Part shown: positions 1-13,600 of the stretch, one piece after another
How the letters are laid out: the number at the start of each line of letters is the position of its first letter
Numbering within the stretch: the stretch's first letter is position 1
Assembly (NCBI GenBank): GCA_021292105.1
Contig: CM037863.1
Location: forward strand, 9,612,085-9,676,084
Source of the DNA: Anadara kagoshimensis
Lineage: Eukaryota; Mollusca; Bivalvia; Arcoida; Arcidae
DNA length: 64,000 nt
Direction of reading: 5' to 3'
The notes under the pieces: generated by a model
Told to the model about the DNA's origin: nothing
Seen by the model: only the letters and a program-made list of their open reading frames with translations
Database searches by the model: none
Translations under genes and position numbers: made by a program

Positions 1-1216
1 TGCCACCACTGTGGCAGGATTGGAGGTATCGGGGCTATTTAAGGGGTTTCAGGGGTCCTATTATGACGTAACCAAAACCCCACACAAGGTCCAAGTTATG
101 ATGTAATTCTTACGCCTGGGTAACTCCAAGACCTTGAGGGCCGACCTCCTCTCAAGTTTGACGAAATCCTAACCTAAACGACCGAAGCCAGATGGTGTGG
201 TTCTATCTCCGAGTATCTAGCTTGGAAGTAAAGGTTCGGGACAACGTCAAATCACGTGTACCGAGCAACAGAGTGTTGAGTTCAATAACCACCAAGTACG
301 CGACTCCGGCAAAAAACAAAAGGTAAAAGCTGCCACCACCTCAAACGAGGAACAAGAACTCAACGTGCGTGAATCCGCAAGCCAGTATAGCTTGAATTGA
401 TCTATTTCTGTTCTGTCAGTTCAGATACTGATCATAAAACTCAATTACCAAGATCATGACACTAGATCAAGTACATATATTCATCTAAACTCAACCAAAA
501 TTAAGGGACTTAATAAAATCAGAAATCCTAGGATATACCCTAACTCACAAACAAGGGCTGTTATCTGAATGCTCAAGTATAACTCGAAATTTTAATATAA
601 TCAATTATGCCAAAAATCAGTAAAAGTACACAACACGTACTTATAAATGCTGTGTATTAAATTAACCAATAACCATATAAATTTGATACTAGTGCCTCCT
701 ATGGTCATTAGAATTCTGGCACTACTGTCTTATGGTAGCTAAGACAAAAGTCTCAAATTTAAATGTAAATATAAATATAATTTCTAAATCTGACAAATCT
801 AAATAAAATACTGAGCATTCAGGCTACAACACTTGTTGAAACTAATCCCTAAAGTAAATGAAAACTATAAGAAATGGCGTACACTATATATACAACATTT
901 ATTATAAAACTAGATCAAAACTTTATTTACACAAATATATACAACTCTCAGCCTACAAATCTCACTTCCTCCTCATGAAAAATAACCTTAACAAGGCATT
1001 AATTCAGGGACAATAAAAAAATGAGGGTAAACTAGTATTCCCAAAAACTATTATTAATCCCAATAATCAAAACCTTATCAAAACTATTATTTGTACTTTC
1101 CTTAACCTTAACAAGAATAGAAAATACTGAAAAACAGTAAAAACCTACTTTACCTCAAAAATGAATAAACCCCCCAAAAATATACCTACACGAATATAGG
1201 GCAAAAATATGAAAAA
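1..1216. other. Non-coding stretch, nothing recognised
   Basis: AT-rich sequence with no convincing exon, no long open frame and no repeat that recurs elsewhere in the window. The first 350 bases are less AT-rich than the rest and may be the edge of an element running in from outside the window, but nothing in them identifies it. Confidence 0.5.
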
Positions 1217-1300
1217 TGACTGCTAAACAAGAATGTGACTGCTAAACAAGAATGTGACTGCTAAACAAGAATGTGACTGCTAAACAAGAATGTGACTGCT
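1217..1300. repeat. 19-bp tandem repeat, about 4.4 copies
   Basis: Unit TGACTGCTAAACAAGAATG is repeated head to tail four times without visible mismatch, then a partial fifth copy. The perfect identity suggests recent expansion. It lies just before the hairpin array and may belong to the same element. Confidence 0.9.
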
Positions 1301-1392
1301 CCCGACCCCATTGACATAAAATTCAGACCACATATAAAGTTATCTCGCATGTTTTGGATTAATACCATTAATAATACAGCAATCCAAGAGAA

Positions 1393-1645
1393 ATTCGACT
1401 GGTCACGCCGAAATATACCAAAAATCGACTGGTCACGTCGACAAACATAGGATAATCGACTGGTCTCGCCGAATTGCAAGTGAAATTCGACTGGTAACGT
1501 CGAATTCCACTTGGGCACGACTGGAAGCGCCGTAATATAATGAAACTCGACTGGTAGCGTCGAAGTAATTCCATAATAAACCAGAATATAACTCACTAGC
1601 TGGTAACACTAGAATACTATATTAATTTTAGCTGGCAACGCTAAA
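1393..1645. repeat. Array of eight hairpin repeats with covarying stems
   Basis: About eight units spaced 25-60 bp apart. Each has a short inverted repeat around a conserved loop of the form TGGTMAC. Examples are TCGAC-TGGTCAC-GTCGA, AATTCGAC-TGGTAAC-GTCGAATT, CTAG-CTGGTAACA-CTAG and TTTAGC-TGGCAAC-GCTAAA. Stem sequences differ between units while pairing is kept in five units; three have one A/C mismatch. Open frames across this block are by-products of the repeats. Confidence 0.75.
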
Positions 1646-2340
1646 CTAAGTAAAATCCATGTGGACCAGCGACCAGGTATTGGAACCAAGCACTCAAAAT
1701 TTCTACACGAGGTCTCTTGAAATCCCAAAATACTCCTCTTTTTATAAGATCCCCATCATCCTACACAAATTACTGACCAATGAAATCTAATAAAATGGGG
1801 GTCAAAGCAACCTGACCCTACCTATCCCCACATTTCAAAGGTACTGTGCTTGACCATTACAGTAAGAAGTTAAATTTAGTATCAATTTCAATAAATTTCC
1901 TTTTTTAACAATGGTACTGTGGTCAATGTTTATACAAGAAATTAGGACATTGACATATTTCTCTTCAGTGTAAGGTCACCATGGTATTTCTTTGGAGAAA
2001 TAACATACTTAGTGAACTTTGACTATTGCTAAATCTACTAAGTTTTATGACCTATAAATTAATGGAGAATTTAAGTAAAATTTAACAAATATTTCCCCAC
2101 AAATAATTATTAAAATATTAGCCCAAAGTACATAAAAATCAACTACCAATACACATTATGGTGTGATTAATTAATCCCTTTGTATCAGAATTAACTCCCA
2201 ATTAAGAAATGATGTAAGTAATTAATTAATTATGTAACTAATTAATTAATTATGTCACCCTGTGACACTACTATATCTGTTTTAAGACGTTCTATTCTGG
2301 TTAAGATCATCACCTTTGAGTAAACAACACACGCGAATAA
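1646..2340. other. AT-rich spacer
   Basis: No gene seen. It contains a short TAATTAAT-rich stretch near 2217-2255 and ordinary AT-rich sequence. Confidence 0.5.
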
Positions 2341-2344
2341 AATA

Positions 2345-2580
2345 GTACAGAACAGTCCTGTCTAAAGTTTAACTCTAAGCTAACGAATTAGTGCCGAATC
2401 TGCAACTCATCTCAGCTCTCCGTTAGCTATACCTCGGCAGCTTTTCGGCAGCTGCTAGCTATCTCAAAACAGGTTTCCAGTCACCAGCTTTCCATATTTC
2501 ACTTGGCAGCCGCGATTTGACTCCTTTCCGTTAGCTCAGTGTTAAACTTTAGAAAGATCTGTACCGCGCATCGAAACACA
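2345..2580. mobile_element. MITE-F copy 1 (degenerate)
   Basis: Ends are related inverted repeats: a CTGTCTAAAGTTTAACTCTAAG-like left end and a TCAGTGTTAAACTTTAGAAAG right end. The same terminal pair bounds copies near 5105-5405 and 20128-20338. The interior is rich in CTCGGCAG/AGCTATC motifs. No coding capacity, so a non-autonomous element is the simplest reading. Confidence 0.6.
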
Positions 2581-2799
2581 AGTCCTGGGGACGTTAAATG
2601 GGCCACTGTTAGGATACAGTGTTATTTCGAATTCTTTGTCGTAAGTATTTAATGTAATATTGTCATTTATTTCAATATTTTGTATTTTCGTTATGTATAT
2701 CAGACATAATTATGCAACACATATTTTACTAGCAGTTACAAGTATTTTACAATAGAATTCGCATGGTTAAAAGTTCATTTTCTCGTTACACAATATTCA

Positions 2800-3039
2800 G
2801 GGTTATCTCCCTTTTCAGTCTTCGTCAGCGAGTCTCAAGTCAAATTTTTGCCACTTATATCTAGACATCGCCAGCTATAGTCGAAGTACAGAAATGTTTC
2901 AATATTTATATAATTCATATAATGCAAACTTGTAATATAAGCGATGGTTAATTTGTGACACGTCTGAGAACTTCGAATTCGCCTGGCGGGATAACTGGGA
3001 GAATTTTAACAAAAATACACAATATTAATGGCGGACAAA

Positions 3040-3078
<39 letters not shown>

Positions 3079-3400
3079 AGCAACACTGAAATACGAGTAT
3101 TAATATAATGTGAAACGGGTTTTACGCCAAAGCCAATATTCTTTCACCTTAATTGATACGGTCGATTCTTGTATATGGTTGAGGAAAGCGGAATTCCATA
3201 AGAAAATCGCCATACTTTGTCAAGCGAACTGACAAAATCGCACACTAAGACTCAAGTTGTCCCGATTTGGATTCAAAACAAGGCGGTGAGTGGAGCTGTG
3301 ATTCTAAAGCGCACGCTTTAGAGCACTTAGCAACAGAGAAAGGCGACACGACACCGTGACAGATCCGCCGCTATTAATTTCCGCTAGATTAGCAATACTG
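2800..3400. repeat. Decayed SINE-B-like sequence
   Basis: The stretch near 2813-2900 matches the SINE-B body (ATCTAGACATCGCCAGCTATAG resembles the TATCGAGACGTCGCCAGCTATAGG-type core), and 3200-3370 has the GAACTGACAAA...GATTTGGATTC pattern of a decayed tRNA-like head on the minus strand. An (AAAT)n microsatellite lies between them at 3037-3080. Confidence 0.45.
3037..3080. repeat. (AAAT)n microsatellite
   Basis: About eleven perfect AAAT units. Confidence 0.95.
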
Positions 3401-4122
3401 TTAATTCTATGTATCCGCTCGATTGAACTCTGTCTTAGTGCATGTTTCTTTTTGTGATTTTCTTATGTAATTGAATGTTTAATGATGCAAATAAGTTAAT
3501 TATCTGAGGAAATCCTGTCGCGATTTCTTTTTGTTCAAAAATAAAGAACATCCATTATAATGTAATAATGAAATAGACCCCACCAAAACCACATGACTAC
3601 AAAAGAATCGTCCAATTGCATCAGTTGTTACAAAAGTAATATTATGAGTCAGATGCATCCGTCAAAACATCAATTAAGATGTTATTACACCTGCACGCAT
3701 ACATATACTGAGTATACAATTTATAATCCCTTATAAAGCTTTAATCTCAGTCTTGTTCCGTGACCCTTCTCTGCATTAATAAATAGACAATTTCCCCGGT
3801 TTTATAAAGAAATCCGTAAGTCTATTTGGAAATTACAATCACGACCATCAATTAAAGTGCTTTCAGCAAAAATAGCTTCACCGTGTTTCCGTCTACCCGA
3901 CAAACAGAGCTGTTCCGGAAGTGCGTTTTGACCGGTCTGCCGCTTACGAAAAAGATAATATATCCGGCAAGACCGCTTACGAAATGAACAATGGCCCTTA
4001 TTGTTATAATAATTTGAATAATAATAGCTAATAATAGTTTGCAAATCAATATTGTTTCGAACAACCCACAATGGCATCGTATGCAAAATGTGCAAATAAA
4101 GCATTTAGTAAAAACCAGACAG

Positions 4123-4260
4123 ACATGATTGCCGAGTGGTAGTCACTATTTTTCCATTTTGGGTTCGAACCTCAACCAGGATTTTTTCTGAGATAATCTT
4201 CATCCCTTGCCTATACACGTATGGGTTCCCTGATTATATATTTTTTACTTTGCCAGGCCC
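4123..4260 (+). mobile_element. tRNA-headed SINE fragment
   Basis: Begins with a tRNA-like head: GATTGCCGAGTGGTAGTCAC as a weak A box and GGGTTCGAACCTC as a clear B box. A body follows with CTGAGATAATCTTCAT, shared with the SINE at 50925-51480. No foldable full tRNA, so not a tRNA gene. Confidence 0.65.
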
Positions 4261-4327
4261 TGTGAAAATATGACAAATTATTTTAAAGTCCTAACCATCT
4301 CATCAACATTGTATTTGATTTTTAAAC

Positions 4328-4567
4328 AGTTTGACTTAAAATTTACCTTTATTTTAATAACCTTTGATTGATCAGAGTTTGACTTAAAATTTACCTTTAT
4401 TTTAATAACCTTTGATTGATCAGAGTTTGACTTAAAATTTACCTTTATTTTAATAACCTTTGATTGATCAGAGTTTGACTTAAAATTTACCTTTATTTTA
4501 ATAACCTTTGATTGATCAGAGTTTGACTTAAAATTTACCTTTATTTTAATAACCTTTGATTGATCAG
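4328..4567. repeat. 48-bp minisatellite, five copies
   Basis: Five head-to-tail copies of a 48-bp unit starting AGTTTGACTTAAAATTTACC and ending TTTGATTGATCAG. The copies look identical by eye, which implies recent expansion. Not coding in any frame. Confidence 0.95.
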
Positions 4568-5051
4568 AACAAAACTATTAATAGTAACCGAACTAACCAT
4601 CTCCGGTTTGGATAGTCAGCCACTATATAAAATATACTTAACAAAAAAAAGTTAAGGACCACATCAAAAACATATTTGATTTTGTATAATGCAAGTCATA
4701 TCATTTCATTATCACACTTCTCGTAGTTTCATTAATGAGATTTAATTTTATGCAAAAAAAAAAAATTACTTCATAACATCATTTGAAACAAGAAGAGAAC
4801 GAGAATAGTCTAGAATACAGATAGATATTATATTTTTCAGTTCTTGAGGTTTTAATCAAAATTTTGCATCGGTCCCTTACTTTTTAGTTAAGTATATATT
4901 GTAAGTCGCGAAATGATGAAAACATGCTTATGCGTAGTTAAAAAAAGTAAACGAAATAAAATCAAAGTAAAACAAAAGACGGACTTCTGAGTTCAAGATA
5001 TACTAGTATTATTCTCTCTAATCTGTTTTGATCCGATGCTTGATACAGTAC

Positions 5052-5118
5052 TGTCATGTGCTGATTTTACATTTTTATTATAAAACCGGGTAATGCATTC
5101 AAAACCAGCACATGACAG
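5052..5118. repeat. Inverted repeat with TGTCATGTGCTG arms
   Basis: Arms TACTGTCATGTGCTG and CAGCACATGACAGTA flank about 36 bp. The right arm overlaps the start of MITE-F copy 2. A related core (TGTCATGTGCTAC) forms a second inverted repeat at 40942-41007. Confidence 0.8.
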
Positions 5119-5405
5119 TACAGGTAAAAACTTAACACTTAAGCCAATAACGAATAAATGCTCATTTGCAGCTCATTGCGACTGTTCGTTAACTTTTCAG
5201 CAGCTGTAATCAATCTCTCGTCAGATTTGCGGTCCCGAGCTACCCGTATCTCAATCTTTCGGCAGTTTTTCGGGCACTAACTACCCATATCTCGGCCACT
5301 AACTATCCATATCTTGGCCACTAACTATCCATCTCTCGGCCACTCGTTAGCCGAGCTTCGACTCCTTTTCGTTAGGTGCGTGTTAAACTTTCGACAGGTC
5401 TGTAC
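5105..5405. mobile_element. MITE-F copy 2
   Basis: Left end ACAGTACAGGTAAAAACTTA and right end TGTTAAACTTTCGACAGGTC/TGTACTGTAC resemble each other in inverted order. The interior carries three near-identical ACTAACTATCCATATCTCGG-type subrepeats (about 5275-5345). Confidence 0.65.
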
Positions 5406-5409
5406 TGTA

Positions 5410-6350
5410 CATTGATAACAGGGGGCAGAAGAGAGAGATCATATTAGACAGGGGATCAGTTAACAGCTGGTTGCTTCGGCGGTCGAGTGGCTTCACATAA
5501 ATCTCGAGGCATCCCACCGATCTGGTCCGAACTCTAATCTGATAGATTTTAGTGCCAGAAAGTTTGTTAGTTTGCTATCCGAAGATCAATGTATCAGAAA
5601 GTGTATCAATTCACTTGTCGAGGATGGATGGTTTTCGCCGGGCACTTCGGTTCCCTCCATGATCCATGGACTGGCTGTCTCGATATAAGTGAATTAATAA
5701 GAATTTTGAGCGGGCGTATAACTCCATTACTCTGCTCCACTCCTTTTAATTTCAAAAGGAAAAAAATCATTTTTAAAACATTGCATTTGTTTGCCATTTT
5801 TAAACAACACAATTATTTTATATTTTAAAATTTTAAACTTAAAATTTAAGAATCTATCACGCCATTTGTTTGTCATTTTTAAACAAAATTTTATTTTATA
5901 TTTTTATTTTTGAAAGAAATTCATCAAATACCCAATATAGAGTTATATTACACTGTTTATGTACCAAGTATCGTTGTACTTGTATACATGCTGATATAAA
6001 ATTGCTTTAAATTATTAAATGTCGTGTGTATTATTTAACTTTCTTTTGAATTTGTGAACTATGAAGGGAAGGGAAACATGCCTTAAAATGACCTTGACGT
6101 TGAGGACAAAACTTACAAAAAAAACTATTCATAAAATTAATAAAATGGACAATTGACTTTAATATTCTGTTTTTTATTCTCCGTTAATCGCGTGACGTGT
6201 AATTATATGACGTCACGATTTAATTAAGCAATACATTGATGATTCATATTTTAAAGGTGTATTTAATTTGGTTTTGTATACATGTGTGTGTTTTATATAT
6301 ATCGAAGACGTTCATAACTTAAGGTGTGTGTGGGTTTTTTCTTAACATTT

Positions 6351-6399
<49 letters not shown>

Positions 6400-6734
6400 A
6401 TTAACATGTCAGGTGTGCGTGTGTTTTTTGTCATTGTTTGCGTGTGTTTTTTAACATTTCAGGCGTGTGTGTGAGTATATGTGTATGTACATCACAATTC
6501 ATATATGATTACAACTTGCGTGTAAGTGTTTTTTATTTTATTTTTATTTTATTTTTTTAATTCATTATTTTATTTTTATTCATTGGTTTTTATTTAGCAT
6601 GGACATAACTATTATGTAAGTTCATTTCAAGATACAGGTGGGTGGATGGGGTACGTGCTTGTTTAACAATGAAAATGCATGAATTAAGCTGTAATATTAA
6701 ACTGTATTAATTTTAAATCTATTATATATTTCAG
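5410..6734. other. Region upstream of FAXC coding exon 1
   Basis: Holds a SINE-B 3' fragment (about 5669-5740, ending in CCATTACTCTGCTCCACTCC), a (GT)n microsatellite (6353-6397) and AT-rich sequence. The FAXC ATG directly follows a TTTCAG acceptor-like site at 6731-6734, so an untranslated first exon and promoter probably lie in or before this stretch. I could not place them. Confidence 0.45.
6353..6397. repeat. (GT)n microsatellite
   Basis: About 20 GT units, with further GTGTGT patches on both sides. Confidence 0.95.
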
Positions 6735-6874
6735 ATGTTGATGGCGGATTTGTTTTGGTGGAGTAGAATGGAATTCTTTACTCTCACCCTCGGGATTAAG
6801 TTTTTAGGAGGAGTCATTGCCACGGGAATTTTAGCGCTGATTTTGAGATTTAAAAGAGAAAAAAGTGATGAAAC
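6735..6874 (+). CDS. FAXC: FAXC coding exon 1 (membrane anchor)
   Basis: Encodes residues 1-46 plus two bases of codon 47. It includes the hydrophobic stretch FTLTLGIKFLGGVIATGILA and a basic stop-transfer-like RFKREK. The donor is AAAC|GTAAGT. Confidence 0.88.
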
Positions 6875-7579
6875 GTAAGTTTTAATCTCTCTCTCTCTCT
6901 CTCTCTCTCTCGTACTTGTAAACACCATAAAATTATAATGTGTTTATGTAGCGTGTTCTTTAATTCTAGTTTGTCCTCTAATGGTCAAAAGTGTAAATAC
7001 AATGTAATTTTCACCATTTATATAGAACAATTATAACAGATTGGGAGACGAGTTTATAGTTCAGTGTGGATAATTACTTTACAGTTGAACTTTGTAACTC
7101 ATACATATCCTAGCCATAATACATGTGTGTAGGCATATCCAATGATAATTCAAAATAATTGTAACGAATTGATTGCTTTGTCACTAAAATTAAAATTAAA
7201 TAATTCCCAAATCAACCGAGTTTATTGTAGGACATTTGGTTGTAAAAAATCTAAATTGTTAGTGTGTTTAAATCGCCATCTCCTTTTGTTAACTTCGACA
7301 AAAACTGTTTGAGTGGTTAAAAGCTTGCGCTTACGAATGACACGAGTGTAACCGTCTATAGGTTAGGATTCCGACTGAGGCAAATCCCATTGTGAGAAAG
7401 TTTGTCAATTCGCTTTCTCAGAGAACTCCCGTTTGACCCACTACACCTGAACCGTCTCGATATAGATCGGAGAATATCGACTGTGACTATTACTATTAGA
7501 CACTATTACTAAGCTCAACTCAAATTTGGAACATGATTACCACTACCAATATGTGCATTGTACGTGCGCGCGCATGTGT

Positions 7580-7619
<40 letters not shown>

Positions 7620-10600
7620 AGACGTCTTAGAAGGTCTGTCAATTCGATTACCGAAGATCGGTGTCTGTTTTCTTTTCAGCTATCTCAGAGATGACAGTCT
7701 CGATATAAGTGAAAGAATCTTGGCTGGTGCGTAAATCAGCATTACTCCACTTTCAATTCCATAACGTTGCGCTTTTATTGATCGCGTATTGCGCTGACAA
7801 ACTTGATCAAACTGACCAATCTCTGTCTCTTACTTACTTACTGCCCATTACGCCCTCTGGCGTGTGGGACAGCAACGAAGTCTTTCCACTTTTGTCTGTC
7901 ATTAGCCAGTAATTTGCAGATTGTCACATGAATGGTGTGAATCGTTCATTTCTGCTTCAACCTTGCACCTCTATGTGATCTTTGATATTCCTTTACGTCT
8001 TTTACCCTCAGGTGTCCAGTGTAGGGCAGATTTAGTGATATTGTGTGGTTCTTTTCTTAGGACATGTCCAATCCATCTCCATCTTCTTTTCTTTATTGTT
8101 GTATACAGGTCCTCTGACTGGCATCTTCTAGATGCTAGAAGATGCCAGAAGAAAATCTCTGTCTCTTGCACTATACAAATTGAAAAAAAAAATCCATAAA
8201 AACAGTAAAATATATTATTACGTATGATTGTGGAACTTGAGTTTGATACCAGAAGCAGTGATAGATTATATATATCATTTCTAAATATTTCTAAACAGGA
8301 CACAGATTTATCCTACAGATACAGTGATTTTGCATCGGACTGACAAGGGTCCTTACGCTCCAAGTATATCACCATTTGTGATGAAGTTAGAGATGTACCT
8401 TAGGATCCATAAAATCCCTTATCAGGTATGTAGTTAATATAAATCAGAGTTGAGTTGAGTAATGGTGTTTAACGTCCCAGTCAAGAATTTTTCACTTGTA
8501 TCGAGACATCACCAGCTATAGGCGAAGGTGCAGAAATATTGCCTGTGCATTGCGATGATGGCATTATACTGCACGGTTTTTTTATCGTGCCAAGCTTACT
8601 AAGACACGGGACCTCGTTTACTTTAAGTTCTCGGACCCGGCCGGGGTTCGAACCCACAGCATCCCACTTTCAGAGCGAGCGCTCTACCAACAAATCTAAA
8701 TAAGACCTCTTGTTGTATGTATAGGCCAAATTATCTTACACAAGGATGGCAAGACATTTGTTGTTGCAATATAAGACAATGTCTTTTCATCGTAAGGGGA
8801 GATAATTCTGCCTATAGCTGTAACCAAACGGAGCTAGTAAGGTTACATGTAAAAAGAGGTCTGAGCTTTCAAAATTGGTATTGGCCTTTTTCGCCAAGCA
8901 CACGGAATTTGAAAATAAAAGTCACAAATCTTTTGGAATCGTCCTTATAAATATCGTTAAGCGTGACATGCTAAAGAAGAACCAACATTGCTCTATGCTG
9001 TTTTTAACTGTCGATCCGATTGATCGTCATTACCTCCCTTGTATAAGCTAGATATATGTATCCTATCGGAGCACCCGGTCTCTCTCTCAATGGTGGAAGT
9101 TCACGTGTTTAACCTAAGGCAAATTTCTTTTTTTACTTTGCTTTGTACTTTTGTTTTCGATTAACTTACACCACAGAGGAGTTCAACGACTTTCAGCCAC
9201 TTATAAACTTCTATAAGCAACACATTGTTTTATTTATTTTCAGAGTGTATGTGACAATAAACGAGGCCCCAAGGGAAAACTACCCTGGATAGAATATAAT
9301 GGAGAGACTGTGTCAGATACACAGTTTATAATGAAATATTTGAATAATTTACGCCATATTGATTCTAATGACCTTTTGACCCCGGAAATGAAGAGCAGTG
9401 CGCATGCGCTACAGAGAATGGTTGATGAACACCTTTATTGGTAGGTATGCTAAATTGAATTAAATATTAAACTAAGTAATTTGTCCTATTGTCTAGATCG
9501 ATCCTTTATAAATCGCATCATTAAAAATTTATAAACAATACACAAGCTAGAATGTATACTTCTGATATTGTCATGTAGGACTTGTCCTATCGATATTTTA
9601 AGTCTAAATCGGGTTCATTCGCAATGGTTATAAACAAATATTTTCTTTCTTTCTTTTGTTATTTTTTCATTTACCCTCACCTTACTTTTTGCAACATATC
9701 ATCTCGATATGCATGGGCTTTTGGCCTTAAAATCTCAAAGTTCTGGTCTCGACTAACTGTTTTAAGCAGCTAAAAAACAAGCAATGAAAGGGGGCATTGA
9801 ACTTACTTGCGAGCTCTTCTTGGAGGCTTTTGTTATGACTGGCACAAGCTGTATGCGTATTCGTTGACATGTAAATGCGTGGGTCAATATTCTAAATGTA
9901 TTTATTTTCGCGGTGTACTAATTTTTGCTAATTGTGTTACAGTGCATATTTCAAAAACTCGAAAATTTAACTGCCTATATGTCTAAATTACCTTTACCGC
10001 GAAAAATAAATATACGCAAAATTAAATACGTGTACAGTATTTTCACGAAATTAGAAATAACGAAAATGATTTATTTCACAGTAATGACATGTTTTTATTT
10101 CGGGAAAATGATTTAGTACAGATTGTAATATATTGTTTTTCGTTGACATGCAAATCCGTAGGTCAATATTTTCACGAAATTAGGAAATCTCGAAAATGAT
10201 TTATTTTACAGTATTGGCGTGTTTCTATTTTAGGATAATGATTCAGTATAGATGGATTTGAAATATTTGCTTTTCGTTGACATACAAATATAACGAAAAT
10301 GATTTATTTCACAGTATTGGCGTGTTTTTATTTCAGGATAATGATTCAGTATAGATGGGTTATAGACAATGAAAAGAAAGAAATGCAGCAAACACAATGG
10401 AGTAATTTTAAGATATGGCTAGTGTCAAAAATAGCAAAAATACAGACATATATACAGGGAATAGGAAGACACACAGACTCGGAGGTCTTACAAATATTGG
10501 ACCAAGATATTGAAGCTTTGTCATTATATCTAGGTAGGTTATTCTTCAAAGCGGGGCTATACTAGTTTACCCTTGTCCTGTCCGAAACAAAAAAATCGTA

Positions 10601-13600
10601 ACAGTTTTCCCAGCAACCACTTGTCATATGAGTTATAGAATACTTTTCAAAATTTCTGCCACTTCACCAATAAGTTAGTGATGTCTCGATATAATTTAAA
10701 TATTCTTGACTTAGGCATTCATTTATTCATTCTTTTATTCATAGTAGCAAGTGCAAGGCATTATGATAGATGTTACTAAGGTCTATAAAAATTGGTCCAT
10801 AACCATGACACGTTAAAGTCGCCCTGAGTGAGCGCTATTACCATGCATACCATAAAACACACTGCATTTCACATGTACACACCAACTTGTTCATAGAGTA
10901 ATCCATAGAGATTAATAAAATACTCCTAGTCGCGAATAGCTAAAAAATTGCTGATGCGACGTTAAACATTTAACCAACCAACCAACCAGCCATCACCATG
11001 AACAAAGTTAACACCGAGACTTAAACCAGTTGATATAGATGGTCTCAAATGAAAATCAAAGTAACTAGGACTGACTTCATACATAAGCCGGAGGGTCAAG
11101 TAACCTTTGTAAAGAACTGTGTAGTTATTCATCTGGGAAGATGTACTTAATGATACCACTATTTAATGTTGATGATAAGACATCCCTCTGGCAAATTTGA
11201 CAGTTTGTCAATAAAATCACACGGCATTTTAATATATTGTCCTTGTACATGGTGTCAAGTTAGATTAATAATCTTTTTATATTTCTATTTTTAAAAAGAT
11301 TCATAGTTATATATAATTTAAAACAAGATAAATATTTTATGTATGGCATTGTATTATTTTGTCCAAAATGTTCGATAATTAATTCATACAAAAGTCGCAG
11401 ATATCGGGTGCAAAAGTCGCAGATATCATGTGCAAAAGTCGCAGATATCGGGTGCCTGATGCAGGTAAATGATTGAACATACCGGCCCATGTTCAAATAA
11501 AAATTAAAAAAGCAAAGTAAACACTTTACATAGCGAATACTTATACAGGTATACAGGAAAGTAAGGTCAGGTGCTCCGGAAGGGTAACCTAATTTTTGAC
11601 CATCCATCTATACATCAGGATTTTCTCGTATAGATCTGCATTTTAGAATAAATATTCGTTTCAAAATGTTAACCAACAGCTCTTCATAATAATGAATATC
11701 CGTGTCAAAATGCTGACGAACAACATTTTATCTCCCTTGGCCTAAGAGGTATTTTAAAAATGTATGTTTATCACAGTTTAGGTTTAACTTGTCCATTTAA
11801 AAGATATAAATACCTCCCGAGTTAAAAGCTATGTTTTCCTTCAAAGGGAAAGGTTACTTCTAACAAACATCAACATGCTTGTGTTTCCATGTAAATGGAT
11901 AATTTAAATGTACTATATACAGGTACATTTTGGATGGCAGTATTAATTGGGGCTTATTTTTTACACAGTTCTTAAATCGAGGACCGGTCAACAATCGATA
12001 CTCCAATTGTCATTAGTATCAAGCAAAGTTGTAATCAAAAACAAACATACTAACCCATGTCCAAATCACAATCCAGAAGCAAAGTAAAAACTTTGGAACT
12101 GACAAGTTAGGTATAACACGTGAACTTCCACCAAGGAAGTGAGGCCAGGTGCTCCGGAAGGGTAAGCACCTCCTGTTTAGCTAGCTACACCCGCCAACTT
12201 CGTGGTTGGACTAATGAGTTAAAAAAGTTCATCTCCATCGTGTTAAACCAAGTCAAGATTCTTTAATAAATTAAGGCGGTTATTTTAGGAATAGATGAGG
12301 AAACCGTAGTTCTCGGATAAACAACGAGCGAACTGACATTCAACAAACTGACAAACTTTCTCACACTAGGTTCTGTTCCAAATAGGATTCGATCCTAGGT
12401 AGTGGGAGGCTCTATATAACCTGTTACACTGTACACATATATTCATTTAAGATCATCCATAGTTTCATGATTCTTTCACACAATTTTGATTACACACGTG
12501 GTGGGTGTAGCTAGCTAAACCGGAGGTGCTAACCTTCCGGAGCGCCCGACCTCACTTCTCTGGTGGAAGTTCACGTGTCTAACCTAACTTCTCAGTTCCA
12601 AAGTTTTTACTTTGCTTCTGGATTGTGATTAGGACATGGATTAGTATGTTTTATTTTTTTACTATAAATGTAACGCCCTTAGTTGGTTATAATTACAGAA
12701 ATTTTCTATCATTGATCAAATAAATTTGTTATTATATTTTAGGAGAAAAACTATACATGATGGGTGATAAGCCAAGTGAATTGGACTGTTCTGTGTTTGG
12801 ACATCTATCACAGTTTAAATGGCATTTACCGGATACAGATGCTAATAAACTTATTACTGGTAAGTAATTATTCCTTTCCTTTAGTAGAGAAAGGAAATAT
12901 TAAATTCGTCCGTCCAGTCACATCCCGTCCTTAGTAATTTTCTAAAACTAGGAATCACTTTTTACGAAACGTAGTGCAAAGCAATTAATAGAATATGTGC
13001 ATATGATTAAACAGAGTTGGTTTGCGCATTTTCCTTGGAGTTCTTGGTCTTTGAACATAGGCGCAAGTAACAAAATATACCTACTGAAGAGAAATCTTAA
13101 TTTACTTGTTACAAAATTAAAATATTGTCAAAAAAGCTTAGATTGTATTTAGCAACTTATAAGCGTACCACTTGATGCAATTTACCAATTATATGGAGCA
13201 TGAAGAATGGCGTTTTATTGATAAAGACGTTTCGAAAATTGCAACATGTTCCTTATGGTTCTATGGCTCCGATGAAACCTGATAAAGTTGTAATTACGTG
13301 TCCCAAAAATATTTTATTTACTATTTCAACACTAATATTTACTTTCACACCTAACTCTCCATCGGTTTGCACATTTCACTTTGTCCTGTATAACCAACGT
13401 TGTAGTTTGAATCCTGTAGTTTACCATACACAAGTGTTTCTAAAATATTTAATAAATATACTATGCTGCCTAACTTGTAAAGCTAGTGGGCATCAATTCC
13501 CTTGTTTTGGTTTATAGTCGGGTCATTGAAAAATTTCATAGGGAACGACAAGTGAATACATTTAAATAACGTTTGAAATATCATAACTGTTAATGTTAGC

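Noticed and set aside
1261-1596. Repetitive 111- and 68-residue minus-strand frames with RRYQS/DVTSR phrases
   Set aside because: They translate the hairpin array; no start context, domain or splice site.
4328-4567. CRISPR-like array
   Set aside because: Units are contiguous 48-bp repeats without variable spacers, and the genome is eukaryotic.
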